A stretch of 64,000 nt of DNA from Methylobacter sp. GTDB lineage: Bacteria > Pseudomonadota > Gammaproteobacteria > Methylococcales > Methylomonadaceae. The notes beneath the pieces are model-generated. The model did not search any database. It was not told the origin of the DNA and was given only the letters and a program-made list of their open reading frames with translations. Location: positions 27,890 to 91,889 of the forward strand of contig NZ_JALOCF010000014.1 of NCBI RefSeq assembly GCF_023227905.1. The letters run 5' to 3'. Both the position numbers and the translations under genes were made by a program. Shown one piece after another: positions 1 through 7,231 of this stretch. The first letter of the stretch is position 1. Every line of letters starts with the position of its first letter.

Positions 1-744
1 TTCAAACGCCACGAACCGCTGATTGCCAGCCCCGACCCCCGACGAATAGACTTGCGCGCCAGTGTGCTCGACCCGTTTTCGTCGTATCGGGTGCGCGTCT
101 ACCAACAGCAAAGCAGCGTCAACGTCTATCTGCTTGCCGATATGTCGGCATCGATGGGCTATGCCGATAAACAACAAACCCTGCTCCGTTTTTTACTGAC
201 CGCCGCCCATTCGGCTTTCGATTACGGCGACAAATTCGGCTTTATCGGCTGCACCGGGCGTATCGAGCATCGCTGGCTGCTTCCCGCCGGTCAACACTGG
301 GGACGGGTATCGGCACTGGCAAAACAACTGGAAGGCCTTAGCTTTAGCGGCAACGCAAAAGGACTTCAAAATGCGGTAGCCTTTCTGCCTGCCGAGCGCT
401 CGCTGGTATTTTTATTGTCCGACTGCCATTTTCCGCTGCCTCAGTTGCACGCCGTATTAGGCTCGCTACAGGCTCACGATGTGATCCCGCTGGTGCTATG
501 GAATCAGGACGAATACGCGGCCTTGCCCAATTGGGGCCTTATTTCTTTCCAGGACATGGAAAACCATGCGACCCGCACGCTGTTCATGCGTCCGGCCTTG
601 CGGCAAAAAATAGTCGCCACCTACCGGCAACGCCAACACGACCTGAAACATATCTTCAGGGCCTTTGGCAATGAGCCGTTGTTTATTACCGAAGGCTACA
701 ACACCCAAACCATTAATCGTCATTTGCAGCAGAGGGTCGCATGA
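1..744 (+). CDS. mxaS: MxaS, DUF58/vWA-like methanol dehydrogenase accessory protein (5' end missing)
   Basis: The reading frame is open from base 1, so the true start lies upstream of the window and this is the C-terminal part. MxaS is a DUF58-type protein of the mxa cluster, needed for active calcium/PQQ methanol dehydrogenase; its exact role (assembly or calcium insertion) is not settled. A metal-ion-adhesion-like D-M-S-A-S motif is visible (around bases 139-153), as expected for a von Willebrand A-like fold. A TTG at 52 could be taken as a start, but coherent coding sequence precedes it. The stop overlaps the mxaA start by 4 nt (ATGA), so translation is probably coupled. Identification rests on the order S-A-C-K-L and on the domain. 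Confidence 0.85.
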   Translation, partial: FKRHEPLIASPDPRRIDLRASVLDPFSSYRVRVYQQQSSVNVYLLADMSASMGYADKQQTLLRFLLTAAHSAFDYGDKFGFIGCTGRIEHRWLLPAGQHWGRVSALAKQLEGLSFSGNAKGLQNAVAFLPAERSLVFLLSDCHFPLPQLHAVLGSLQAHDVIPLVLWNQDEYAALPNWGLISFQDMENHATRTLFMRPALRQKIVATYRQRQHDLKHIFRAFGNEPLFITEGYNTQTINRHLQQRVA

Positions 745-1616
745 GAATCCTGTTCATCCTGGTGTTGTCGCTGCTGGGCTGTTCCGGCTCGATCGACGAG
801 CCGGCCAGCTATTTTAACGTCGAAACGCCGCGCCCTTTCGGTTACGTTAACGGCGATGAAATCCCCCAACGCATCGTGATCGAAACCCGCTCGGGCATCA
901 GTTTGCAACCCGGCAGCTTACCCGCCAAAGGCCAAATCAACCGTTGGCTTAACCTGAATCAGGTCACGGTCAAACAAAGCGGGCAGCATTATCAAATCGA
1001 CTTGCTGTACCAGGTTTTTTACGCGCCGCTGGAGGTTAAATCGTTAACCCTGCCCGGCTTTACCGTGCAGCTCAGCCAGGGCGAAAAAAGCATCAGCCAA
1101 AACGTCCCCGCCTGGACTTTTACGCTGTCCCCGCTCAGGGAGTTGATCGCGCGCCAAAGCGAACAAGGCGAATACATGCGCCCCGACATCCAGCCGCCGT
1201 TATTAACAAATACCCATGCCTTGTACGGCTTGTCCGCCGGCCTGAGCGTTGCCGTACTGATAGCAGTCTATCTGGGCTATTTATACGGATGCTTTCCCGG
1301 CATGCCGCGGCGCACCGTGTTTAAACGGGCATTACGCAAACTGGCGGGACTGTCCAAAGCCGACATGGAACAAGCCTTGACCGTTGTTCATCAGGCCTTG
1401 AACAGCCTCAACGGACAGCCGCTGTTTGCTAACCGCCTGAGCGATTTTTACCGGCGCAATCCGCAGTATCTGCAAATAAACGCCCAATTGCTTTGGTTTT
1501 TCACCTACTCCAATCGTTACTTTTTTTCCGACGGCATGATTGTTGTCGCGCAGGATTTACAACAACTAAAAGACCTCTGCGAACAATGCCGGAAAATCGA
1601 GCGGGGCAGCCGATGA
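741..1616 (+). CDS. mxaA: MxaA, methanol dehydrogenase accessory lipoprotein
   Basis: The protein has 291 residues. The N-terminus is a short hydrophobic signal ending in a lipobox-like L-L-G-C, so it is probably a lipoprotein or envelope-anchored. A beta-rich periplasmic part follows to about residue 150, then one hydrophobic segment at about 157-182 and a basic cytoplasmic tail. MxaA is required for calcium-dependent maturation of methanol dehydrogenase in methylotrophs. The ATG at 741 overlaps the mxaS stop by 4 nt, and its own stop overlaps the mxaC start by 4 nt. The call uses gene order plus the general MxaA layout; no catalytic motif is expected. Confidence 0.85.
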   Translation: MRILFILVLSLLGCSGSIDEPASYFNVETPRPFGYVNGDEIPQRIVIETRSGISLQPGSLPAKGQINRWLNLNQVTVKQSGQHYQIDLLYQVFYAPLEVKSLTLPGFTVQLSQGEKSISQNVPAWTFTLSPLRELIARQSEQGEYMRPDIQPPLLTNTHALYGLSAGLSVAVLIAVYLGYLYGCFPGMPRRTVFKRALRKLAGLSKADMEQALTVVHQALNSLNGQPLFANRLSDFYRRNPQYLQINAQLLWFFTYSNRYFFSDGMIVVAQDLQQLKDLCEQCRKIERGSR

Positions 1617-2593
1617 ATTTGGCGGTTAATACCCCTTGGGCTTTGACAGGCCTGCTGCTCACCCTGTTGCCGCTGTTCAATAGCGGCATGCGTACCAGCC
1701 CCGCGCCGTGGACGGCGTTGATACCCGGCGACACGCTGTCGGTTTTTATCGTCTGTTGTTTACGGCTATGCGCCATGGCGGCCATCGCTGGACTGGTGCT
1801 GGGCATGGCGGGCCTGCATCGCACCGAACAAAGCCGGGAAAGGATCGGTCACGGCGCGCATATCGTGTTATTGCTCGATCGCAGCAGCAGCATGGATAAC
1901 ACCTTTGCAGGACGCGCACCGAACGGTGTTGAGGAATCCAAAGCCACGGCCGCACGGCGGTTATTGACCGATTTTGTCAAACAACGGCAAACCGATTTAA
2001 TCGGGGTCGCGGAATATAGCACCTCACCCTTGTTTGTAATGCCGCTGACCGAAAACAAAAACGCGGTACAGGCGGCGATTGCCGCGACCGCGACACCGGC
2101 GCTGGGTTTTACCCATGTCAGCAAAGGCTTGGGCATGGCTATCTCATTTTTCGAACAACAACCGGTCACCGGCTCACGTATCGTGCTGCTGGTTTCGGAC
2201 GGGGCGGCGGCAATCGATCACGACAGCGAACAGAAATTGCGCGAATGGTTTAAACAACAGCAAGTCCGCCTGTACTGGATTTTCCTGCGCACTGCAGGCA
2301 GCCCCGGCATTTTCGATCAGCCTGAAGACAGCCGGGACGATAATGCCCAAGCCATGCCCGAACTGTATCTGCACAAGTTTTTCCTGGGGCTCGGCAGCCC
2401 CTATCAGGCTTATGAAGCGGAAAGCCCGGACGCGTTAAAGCAGGCGATTGCCGACATCAACCAGTTGGAAAACCTGCCGATGCACTATTTCGAACGCATC
2501 CCCAAACAGGACTTGTCGGCAGCCTGCTACAACGTAGCGGCCTTCTTGCTGCTGGTTCTGCTGGGCGTTAAATTTTTTGAGGTCAAACGATGA
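1613..2593 (+). CDS. mxaC: MxaC, vWA-domain methanol dehydrogenase accessory protein
   Basis: The protein has 326 residues. The frame stays open upstream to 1493, but the ATG at 1613 is chosen because it overlaps the mxaA stop as ATGA and begins a normal membrane-anchored protein. Two hydrophobic segments lie at about residues 8-22 and 45-68, then a von Willebrand A domain with an intact D-R-S-S-S MIDAS motif near residue 89, and a C-terminal transmembrane helix at about 303-322. MxaC belongs to the mxaACKL group needed for calcium-loaded methanol dehydrogenase. The topology puts the vWA domain between membrane anchors, like BatA-type proteins of MoxR-linked clusters. Confidence 0.87.
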   Translation: MNLAVNTPWALTGLLLTLLPLFNSGMRTSPAPWTALIPGDTLSVFIVCCLRLCAMAAIAGLVLGMAGLHRTEQSRERIGHGAHIVLLLDRSSSMDNTFAGRAPNGVEESKATAARRLLTDFVKQRQTDLIGVAEYSTSPLFVMPLTENKNAVQAAIAATATPALGFTHVSKGLGMAISFFEQQPVTGSRIVLLVSDGAAAIDHDSEQKLREWFKQQQVRLYWIFLRTAGSPGIFDQPEDSRDDNAQAMPELYLHKFFLGLGSPYQAYEAESPDALKQAIADINQLENLPMHYFERIPKQDLSAACYNVAAFLLLVLLGVKFFEVKR

Positions 2594-3150
2594 TAAGAAC
2601 GATCAGGCATATAACGCTGTGGGCCGCGTTGGCGCTCAGTTTAGCGGCTTTCGTTTACAGCGCCGGCGCGTTGTATGGCATCCATCAAAACAATGACTTA
2701 ATCCGGCAATTGGTTTCGGGCAAGGATGTGGCCGTTAATAAAGTGATTGGCGGCGAGCCGGAACTGAGACTGGCGCGGGCTTTTTATTTTAAACAAAAAC
2801 ACCGCTACGACGAGGCCTTGTCGACCCTGAGTCTGATTATGAACAAAGGCGACCGGAACTTCCAGGCCAAAGTCCGCTACAACCTCGGTAACCTGTATCT
2901 GGAGCAAGCCATACAGCAGGCCTTAGCCATGAATATCAACGAAGCAATGCCTTTGGCCGGATTGGCGAAACAGGCCTACCGGCAGTCTTTGGCGTTAAAC
3001 AGCAGAGACTGGGATGCCAAATACAACCTTGAAGTCGCCATGCGTTTACTGCCGGAAATGGACAGGGGCGACATGCCGGACGACGAACCCACACAGCAGA
3101 AATCTCAGTTGTGGACGACAGTGCCGGGGTTTCCGCGTGGGTTGCCTTGA
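2590..3150 (+). CDS. mxaK: MxaK, TPR-like methanol dehydrogenase accessory protein
   Basis: The protein has 186 residues: an N-terminal signal-anchor helix (about residues 7-28), then a helical TPR-like region with alternating Ala/Tyr/Leu positions (about 60-150) and a short polar tail ending in G-F-P-R-G-L-P. Its ATG overlaps the mxaC stop by 4 nt. MxaK acts with MxaA, MxaC and MxaL in methanol dehydrogenase maturation. The gap to mxaL (167 nt) contrasts with the tight overlaps upstream and is filled by a palindromic repeat. Confidence 0.82.
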   Translation: MIRTIRHITLWAALALSLAAFVYSAGALYGIHQNNDLIRQLVSGKDVAVNKVIGGEPELRLARAFYFKQKHRYDEALSTLSLIMNKGDRNFQAKVRYNLGNLYLEQAIQQALAMNINEAMPLAGLAKQAYRQSLALNSRDWDAKYNLEVAMRLLPEMDRGDMPDDEPTQQKSQLWTTVPGFPRGLP

Positions 3151-3164
3151 GTTTAGATATTTTT

Positions 3165-3310
3165 CCATCTCGTTCCCACGCGCCGCGTGGGAACGCAGTC
3201 AAGGCGCGCTGCGCCGCGAATCACGGTCAACATATAGAAATACGCATTGCACAAATACGGGACGCAGCGCGTCCGGCACGGCATTCCCACGCGGCGCGTG
3301 GGAACGAGGA
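3165..3310. repeat. Composite palindromic repeat between mxaK and mxaL
   Basis: Two near-identical 25-nt palindromes of the form CGTTCCCACGCG...CGTGGGAACG lie at 3171-3195 and 3282-3306, in inverted arrangement around a core that holds smaller palindromes (for example GACGCAGCGCGTCC at 3261-3274). From memory, related CGTTCCCACGC/GCGTGGGAACG repeats occur in other methanotroph and gammaproteobacterial genomes. The downstream palindrome runs straight into GAGGA at 3306-3310, which is the ribosome-binding site of mxaL. Confidence 0.85.
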
Positions 3311-3317
3311 AAAAACA

Positions 3318-4298
3318 ATGAGCAAAACATTAAAAGATTATCGAACCTGGTGCCTGCTGCTGGCGGTTTTAGCGATGCTGGTGCTGTTCCTATACCCCAG
3401 CAAGCAACAAAAAACGCCAACCTACAACTACACCTTTATTATCGACATCACCCGCAGCATGAATGCGACCGACTACCAACAAGACAACCAAGCCGTCAGC
3501 CGCCTGCATTTTGTTAAGCAAACTTTGCGCGAACTGTTGCAAAAACTGCCTTGCGAATCCAAAGTCGGCCTGGGCCTGTTTACCGAAAGGCGCTCAACCC
3601 TGTTATTCGAGCCGCTGGAAGTTTGTTCGGCGTACACGGAAATAGACACCGCCATCAGCAAAGTCGACTGGCGCATGGCCTGGGCGGCAGACAGCAATAT
3701 CGCCAAAGGTCTGCTGAGTACGCTGGAAATGCTCAAAAAAAGCGACAGTTCGGTGATCTTCATTACCGACGGCCAGGAAGCGCCGCCCGTTAATCCCAAT
3801 TACCCAACCGATTTTTCCACGATAAAGGGACAAGCAAAAGGCATGATTATCGGCGTCGGCGGCTTGCAGGCTGTGCCTATCCCCAAGTTTGACAGCCTGG
3901 GCAAACAAACCGGATTTTATGCCCAGGGCGACGTACCGCACCGCTCTTCGTTCGGGCAATCCAATTTAGACCCGTCGCAAATCAAAGGCTACAACGCACG
4001 CAACGCCCCGTTCGGCAACGAAGCCGCCACAGGCAACGAGCATTTAAGCGCTTTACATGAAACCTATTTGGAAAACCTGGGTGCCGAATCCGGTTTGGCT
4101 TACGCCCGCTTAACCGACTTGCAAAACCTGAGCCTGGCATTACAAAACCCTAAACTGGCGACTGAAAAAATTGTACAGACCGATATTCGCTGGCAACCGG
4201 CCTTGTTGGCATTACTGATGCTCAGCCTCGTCTATCTGCCGAGAGTCTATCTATTCCGTCGATTTTTTTCGCTGATTCCCAAGCTCCAGAGACTGTGA
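3318..4298 (+). CDS. mxaL: MxaL, vWA-domain methanol dehydrogenase accessory protein
   Basis: The protein has 326 residues. The frame extends up to 3111 through the repeat, but ATG 3318 is the likely start: GAGGA ends 7 nt before it and a signal-anchor helix follows (about residues 11-29). A vWA domain begins near residue 37 with D-I-T-R-S in the MIDAS position, so the first Ser is replaced by Thr. A C-terminal membrane helix lies at about 293-312. MxaL works with MxaA, MxaC and MxaK in methanol dehydrogenase maturation. The usual next gene in many clusters, mxaD, is not recognisable downstream. Confidence 0.85.
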   Translation: MSKTLKDYRTWCLLLAVLAMLVLFLYPSKQQKTPTYNYTFIIDITRSMNATDYQQDNQAVSRLHFVKQTLRELLQKLPCESKVGLGLFTERRSTLLFEPLEVCSAYTEIDTAISKVDWRMAWAADSNIAKGLLSTLEMLKKSDSSVIFITDGQEAPPVNPNYPTDFSTIKGQAKGMIIGVGGLQAVPIPKFDSLGKQTGFYAQGDVPHRSSFGQSNLDPSQIKGYNARNAPFGNEAATGNEHLSALHETYLENLGAESGLAYARLTDLQNLSLALQNPKLATEKIVQTDIRWQPALLALLMLSLVYLPRVYLFRRFFSLIPKLQRL

Positions 4299-4332
4299 AA
4301 GTATTCGTTTTAGAACAAAAGCAAAAGCATTA

Positions 4333-4446
4333 CACCACGAAGGCATGAAGGACACGAAGTTTTCAATACATTGAGTTTAAATAATTATTTTTCCTTCATG
4401 ATCTTCGTATCGCCTAAAGGCGCCTACTGTTGGCTTCGTGGTGAAT
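4333..4446. repeat. Family A inverted-repeat element, short copy without a gene
   Basis: The left arm (4333-4359) contains CACCACGAAGGC and GGACACGAAG. The right arm (4393-4446) is its diverged reverse complement ending in CTTCGTGGTGAAT. The right arm holds the extra segment CGCCTAAAGGCGCCTACT. The same arms flank the GxxExxY gene at 24984-25417, and further short copies lie at 8801-8904 and 22748-22876. Confidence 0.85.
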
Positions 4447-4541
4447 AGGTTTTTAAAATGATTTTGATAATACTTTTACAGTCTCTCCAGCTTGGGCGTC
4501 GGTAACCGCCTTTCGTTATCCATTCTCTTGAGAAATCATCC

Positions 4542-5060
4542 ATGAACAAACAGAACCTGCTATCAACTCATAATCTTTTTACGCTACGTTTACTTTTGTC
4601 GGTGCTCGGTGCCTACATCGGCTATACCTATCGGCATACCAGCCACGATTATTGGTTTGCGATGATGTTCCTGTTTACCGCTATCGCCATCACTCCCGGC
4701 TATTATCGATTCAAGCAGCATGGCGATAACCTCAAAGCGCTTATCGAGCGGCTGCTGCATTGGTCAGGCGGCTTGTGCGCGGGCATTGTGATTTACGCCT
4801 ACCACAATTCAGGAAGAATATTTCACGAAGAAGCCGGTTTGATCGTGCTGTTAATACTGGCGTTAACGACTTATCTGGATGGCATAAAAAGAGGCTGGCG
4901 CTGTATTTTTGCCGGGTTATTCCTGGGCCTGATAACTGTTTGCGTCGCATATTTCGATAGTTACATCTGGCAGCTAATGGTACTTGCGGCCGTTGCGGTT
5001 ATTTACAGTCGTTACCACCAATTCGATGACGACGCGCAGGCGGATACCGGCCTTTTGTAG
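4542..5060 (+). CDS. Unrecognised integral membrane protein
   Basis: The protein has 172 residues with about five hydrophobic segments (roughly residues 15-30, 38-55, 72-88, 97-112 and 120-155) joined by short charged loops, and a polar, acidic C-terminus. I do not recognise the family. It follows mxaL on the same strand but is separated by 243 nt that contain a repeat element, so membership of the mxa operon is uncertain. The ATG at 4542 is the first good start. It may be a small inner-membrane protein; no function is proposed. Confidence 0.6.
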   Translation: MNKQNLLSTHNLFTLRLLLSVLGAYIGYTYRHTSHDYWFAMMFLFTAIAITPGYYRFKQHGDNLKALIERLLHWSGGLCAGIVIYAYHNSGRIFHEEAGLIVLLILALTTYLDGIKRGWRCIFAGLFLGLITVCVAYFDSYIWQLMVLAAVAVIYSRYHQFDDDAQADTGLL

Positions 5061-5107
5061 CAATCGCGCGAAAGGAGACGGTGAAGCGATCTGTAAGCGG
5101 GCGGCAG

Positions 5108-5136
5108 ACCTTCCAGGTTTTTAAAACCTGGAAGGT
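5108..5136. repeat. Perfect 14-bp inverted repeat with 1-nt loop
   Basis: ACCTTCCAGGTTTT at 5108-5121 is mirrored exactly at 5123-5136 around a single T. It lies 48 nt after the stop of the 4542-5060 gene. It could act as a terminator-like hairpin, but the shape also matches short palindromic repeats common in such genomes, and no clear T-tract follows on the plus strand. Confidence 0.75.
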
Positions 5137-5240
5137 TTAACCCGCATCTCCCAAGTAAAGCGCCGCGAATATAGAAAATCGGTGCATATTCATCATCCCA
5201 GTGTGAAACGACAAATCAATCATCCTGGAAGTCTTATTTT

Positions 5241-5413
5241 GTAACTATTCAGCCACACATGCACACTAAAGAGAGGTAAAAGGCGAAAGGCAAAGGGCAA
5301 AGGGCAAAGGGCAAAAATAGCTTGCATTGATGTTTAAGAATTTTTTCAATTTTTCGCCTTTCGCCTTTCGCCTTATCTGTTTAATCCGTGTTGATCTGTG
5401 GCTGAATAGTTAC
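5241..5413. repeat. Nested inverted repeats including a gene-less family C element
   Basis: An outer perfect 17-bp inverted repeat, GTAACTATTCAGCCACA at 5241-5257 and its complement at 5397-5413, encloses a second one. The inner left arm (5278-5316) is a run of AAAGGC/AAAGGG-type units and the inner right arm (5351-5374) reads TTCGCCTTTCGCCTTTCGCC. The inner arms are the same family that flanks the four-helix-bundle gene at 45639-46042, so this is a copy without a gene. The rest of the 5061-5477 gap shows no coding potential. Confidence 0.8.
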
Positions 5414-5477
5414 AAATGTTGTTAACCGGTCTACTGGACAACACAAAAAACCTCCCAACAGCCAACGGCAAACCGAT

Positions 5478-7070
5478 TCAATAATACACCCTGAACGACC
5501 GCTGTATTTGCTCAAACTCATACAGATAAGGCTGTGCCACGTCGTGATTGGCGGCTACGACCAGTAAATCATGGGAAAAAACCGAGGTGTTGTACCAGTT
5601 GAAACTGCCTTCTATAACGATATAGTCGTCAATAATGCAATATTTGGAATGGACCGGGGAATACGGCACTGGATGGTCGTCTTGCCCGTAAATCAAACCT
5701 ACCGGAATACCGGCATGCTTTAACCGGTCTACTGTTGGCAACAATGGCCGATTCAGTTCATCGTGCATCGACCGTTCTATACCGACACGGCCCTGTCTGG
5801 CAAGATGGCCGTTCAGTAAAATATGCACATAGACGCCTCGGTTCTTGGCATGTATCAATGCATTGACCACGCTATCATGATGATCTCCCAACAAATCGCC
5901 AATCAAAAACAATGACACCTTGATCGAATGCCGGGCGCGGTGTATTTCCGCCAATATGGCATGATGAGGACGATAGGGCTTGCCGTTAAGCATGACGTGC
6001 CGACCGAAGGTATAAAGCAAGTTGAAATGGCTTAATGGATCAATACCGTATTTTTGAATGACGCCGCCGCGCTGGCTTTGAAAGATGTTATCCAACAGAC
6101 GGCAGATGCCTTTGGAGTGGAAGGTCATGCCCGATTCCCAATTAGCCCACCAGCGATCGAAAGTGATATTGAATGAACCCAGTATGCTGTCTTCGTCATT
6201 AAAAATGATGAATTTGGTGTGCATATCCGGTTCCACTTCGATCAGGTGATGCTTGGGACTGCAAAAAACGCCGATCAATTCAACCCGCGAACGCTTCAAT
6301 CGCGCATAGTTTTGGCTGTTGGTCAGGGTCATTTTGCGCCAATCAACGATGCACTGCACCAATACCCCCTGGTCGCTGGCGCTTAGCAAATGGGTAATAA
6401 AATCATGGTCGTCAATGCAATCCACGCTGACTTTTATCGTGCATAAGCGCCCCGGATGCTCGTGCTTGCAGCGGATTACCTTGTCGATAAGGTCGTGAAT
6501 ATAACGCTTGGGGTGATAAGGATGGTGCTGCTGCCCCTTGGTGAATTTGGGCACCAGTTGCAAGGCTTCAAAATGATGGTTATACCAATCCACATCGCTC
6601 TGTAATTCGCCGGCATTCAACTCATGAGTCCGGTAACTGCTGGGGGTTGCCCAATCCCCGGTAATTTTTCGATACTGCGCTTGGTCACCCTGAATCTGGT
6701 GCCAGTCCATAAAGATATATTCGTTCTGGGAGGCGATCGAGCGCTCATCCAGATGCACAATAAAGGCGAACTTAATGCAGTTAATTTGGCCGAAGTTGTT
6801 TGAAAACGGGTGAATATAAAAGTCCCGCGTAGAGCGTTTGTGACAGTCCCAATGAATATCATAAGCATCGGTATCGACGATGTAGGTTTCGCATACCGCA
6901 TCGCGGTAGACTTTTAAGATAACCTTGACATTAGCCTGAACGCCGTAAAACACATCAAAATCTATTTTTCCCCAGCGGATGTAGAATTTGTCATTAAAAT
7001 CGTTCACTCTTTGAAAAGAACCGCCCAGGTTGCCATGAATGGGCGAAGCGTAGTGTTCAGCTATCTGCAT
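5478..7070 (-). CDS. Phospholipase D-like (HKD) domain protein, glycogen cluster
   Basis: The protein has 530 residues from ATG 7070, chosen because a GGAG ribosome-binding site lies 8 nt upstream; a TTG at 7109 is the alternative. The N-terminal ~150 residues look like a beta-sandwich of unknown type. Two PLD repeats follow. The second has the full H-S-K-x4-D motif followed by G-S-F-N-W. The first has H-T-K followed by G-S-F-N, but Asn occupies the position of the motif Asp. PLD-fold enzymes cleave phosphodiesters through a phosphohistidine. No signal peptide is seen, so it is probably cytoplasmic. It is the last gene of the minus-strand alpha-glucan cluster; the substrate is unknown. Confidence 0.72.
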   Translation of the reverse strand: MQIAEHYASPIHGNLGGSFQRVNDFNDKFYIRWGKIDFDVFYGVQANVKVILKVYRDAVCETYIVDTDAYDIHWDCHKRSTRDFYIHPFSNNFGQINCIKFAFIVHLDERSIASQNEYIFMDWHQIQGDQAQYRKITGDWATPSSYRTHELNAGELQSDVDWYNHHFEALQLVPKFTKGQQHHPYHPKRYIHDLIDKVIRCKHEHPGRLCTIKVSVDCIDDHDFITHLLSASDQGVLVQCIVDWRKMTLTNSQNYARLKRSRVELIGVFCSPKHHLIEVEPDMHTKFIIFNDEDSILGSFNITFDRWWANWESGMTFHSKGICRLLDNIFQSQRGGVIQKYGIDPLSHFNLLYTFGRHVMLNGKPYRPHHAILAEIHRARHSIKVSLFLIGDLLGDHHDSVVNALIHAKNRGVYVHILLNGHLARQGRVGIERSMHDELNRPLLPTVDRLKHAGIPVGLIYGQDDHPVPYSPVHSKYCIIDDYIVIEGSFNWYNTSVFSHDLLVVAANHDVAQPYLYEFEQIQRSFRVYY

Positions 7071-7184
7071 AGGTTTATCTCCATAAGGGTAAAGACTTGT
7101 AGCTTGCAATTTTGTCTCATGTCCATGCGCTGCTTAAGACTAGCGCTCCCATCTTTAATACATAAGGTCTCTGTGGAACATTGC

Positions 7185-7227
7185 GGAGTGCAGGCTTCGC
7201 CTGCCTGGCAGGCGAAGCCTGCACTCC
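7185..7227. repeat. Perfect 21-bp inverted repeat with 1-nt loop (family E)
   Basis: Arms 7185-7205 and 7207-7227 are exact complements around one T. They begin GGAGTGCAGGC and end GCCTGCACTCC. The hairpin lies between the PLD-like gene and the EEP gene, 4 nt past the stop of the latter. Degenerate versions of the same arms form the outer repeat at 20805-21027. It may double as a transcript-end hairpin. Confidence 0.85.
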
Positions 7228-7231
7228 TGTT

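Noticed and set aside
3111..3317. Extension of mxaL upstream through the repeat
   Set aside because: The extra 69 codons are made of the palindromic repeat. ATG 3318 has GAGGA and a signal-anchor helix directly after it.
5281..5316. CRISPR-like or simple tandem array
   Set aside because: The AAAGGGC units are short and contiguous without spacers, and they form one arm of an inverted repeat. No cas genes are present.
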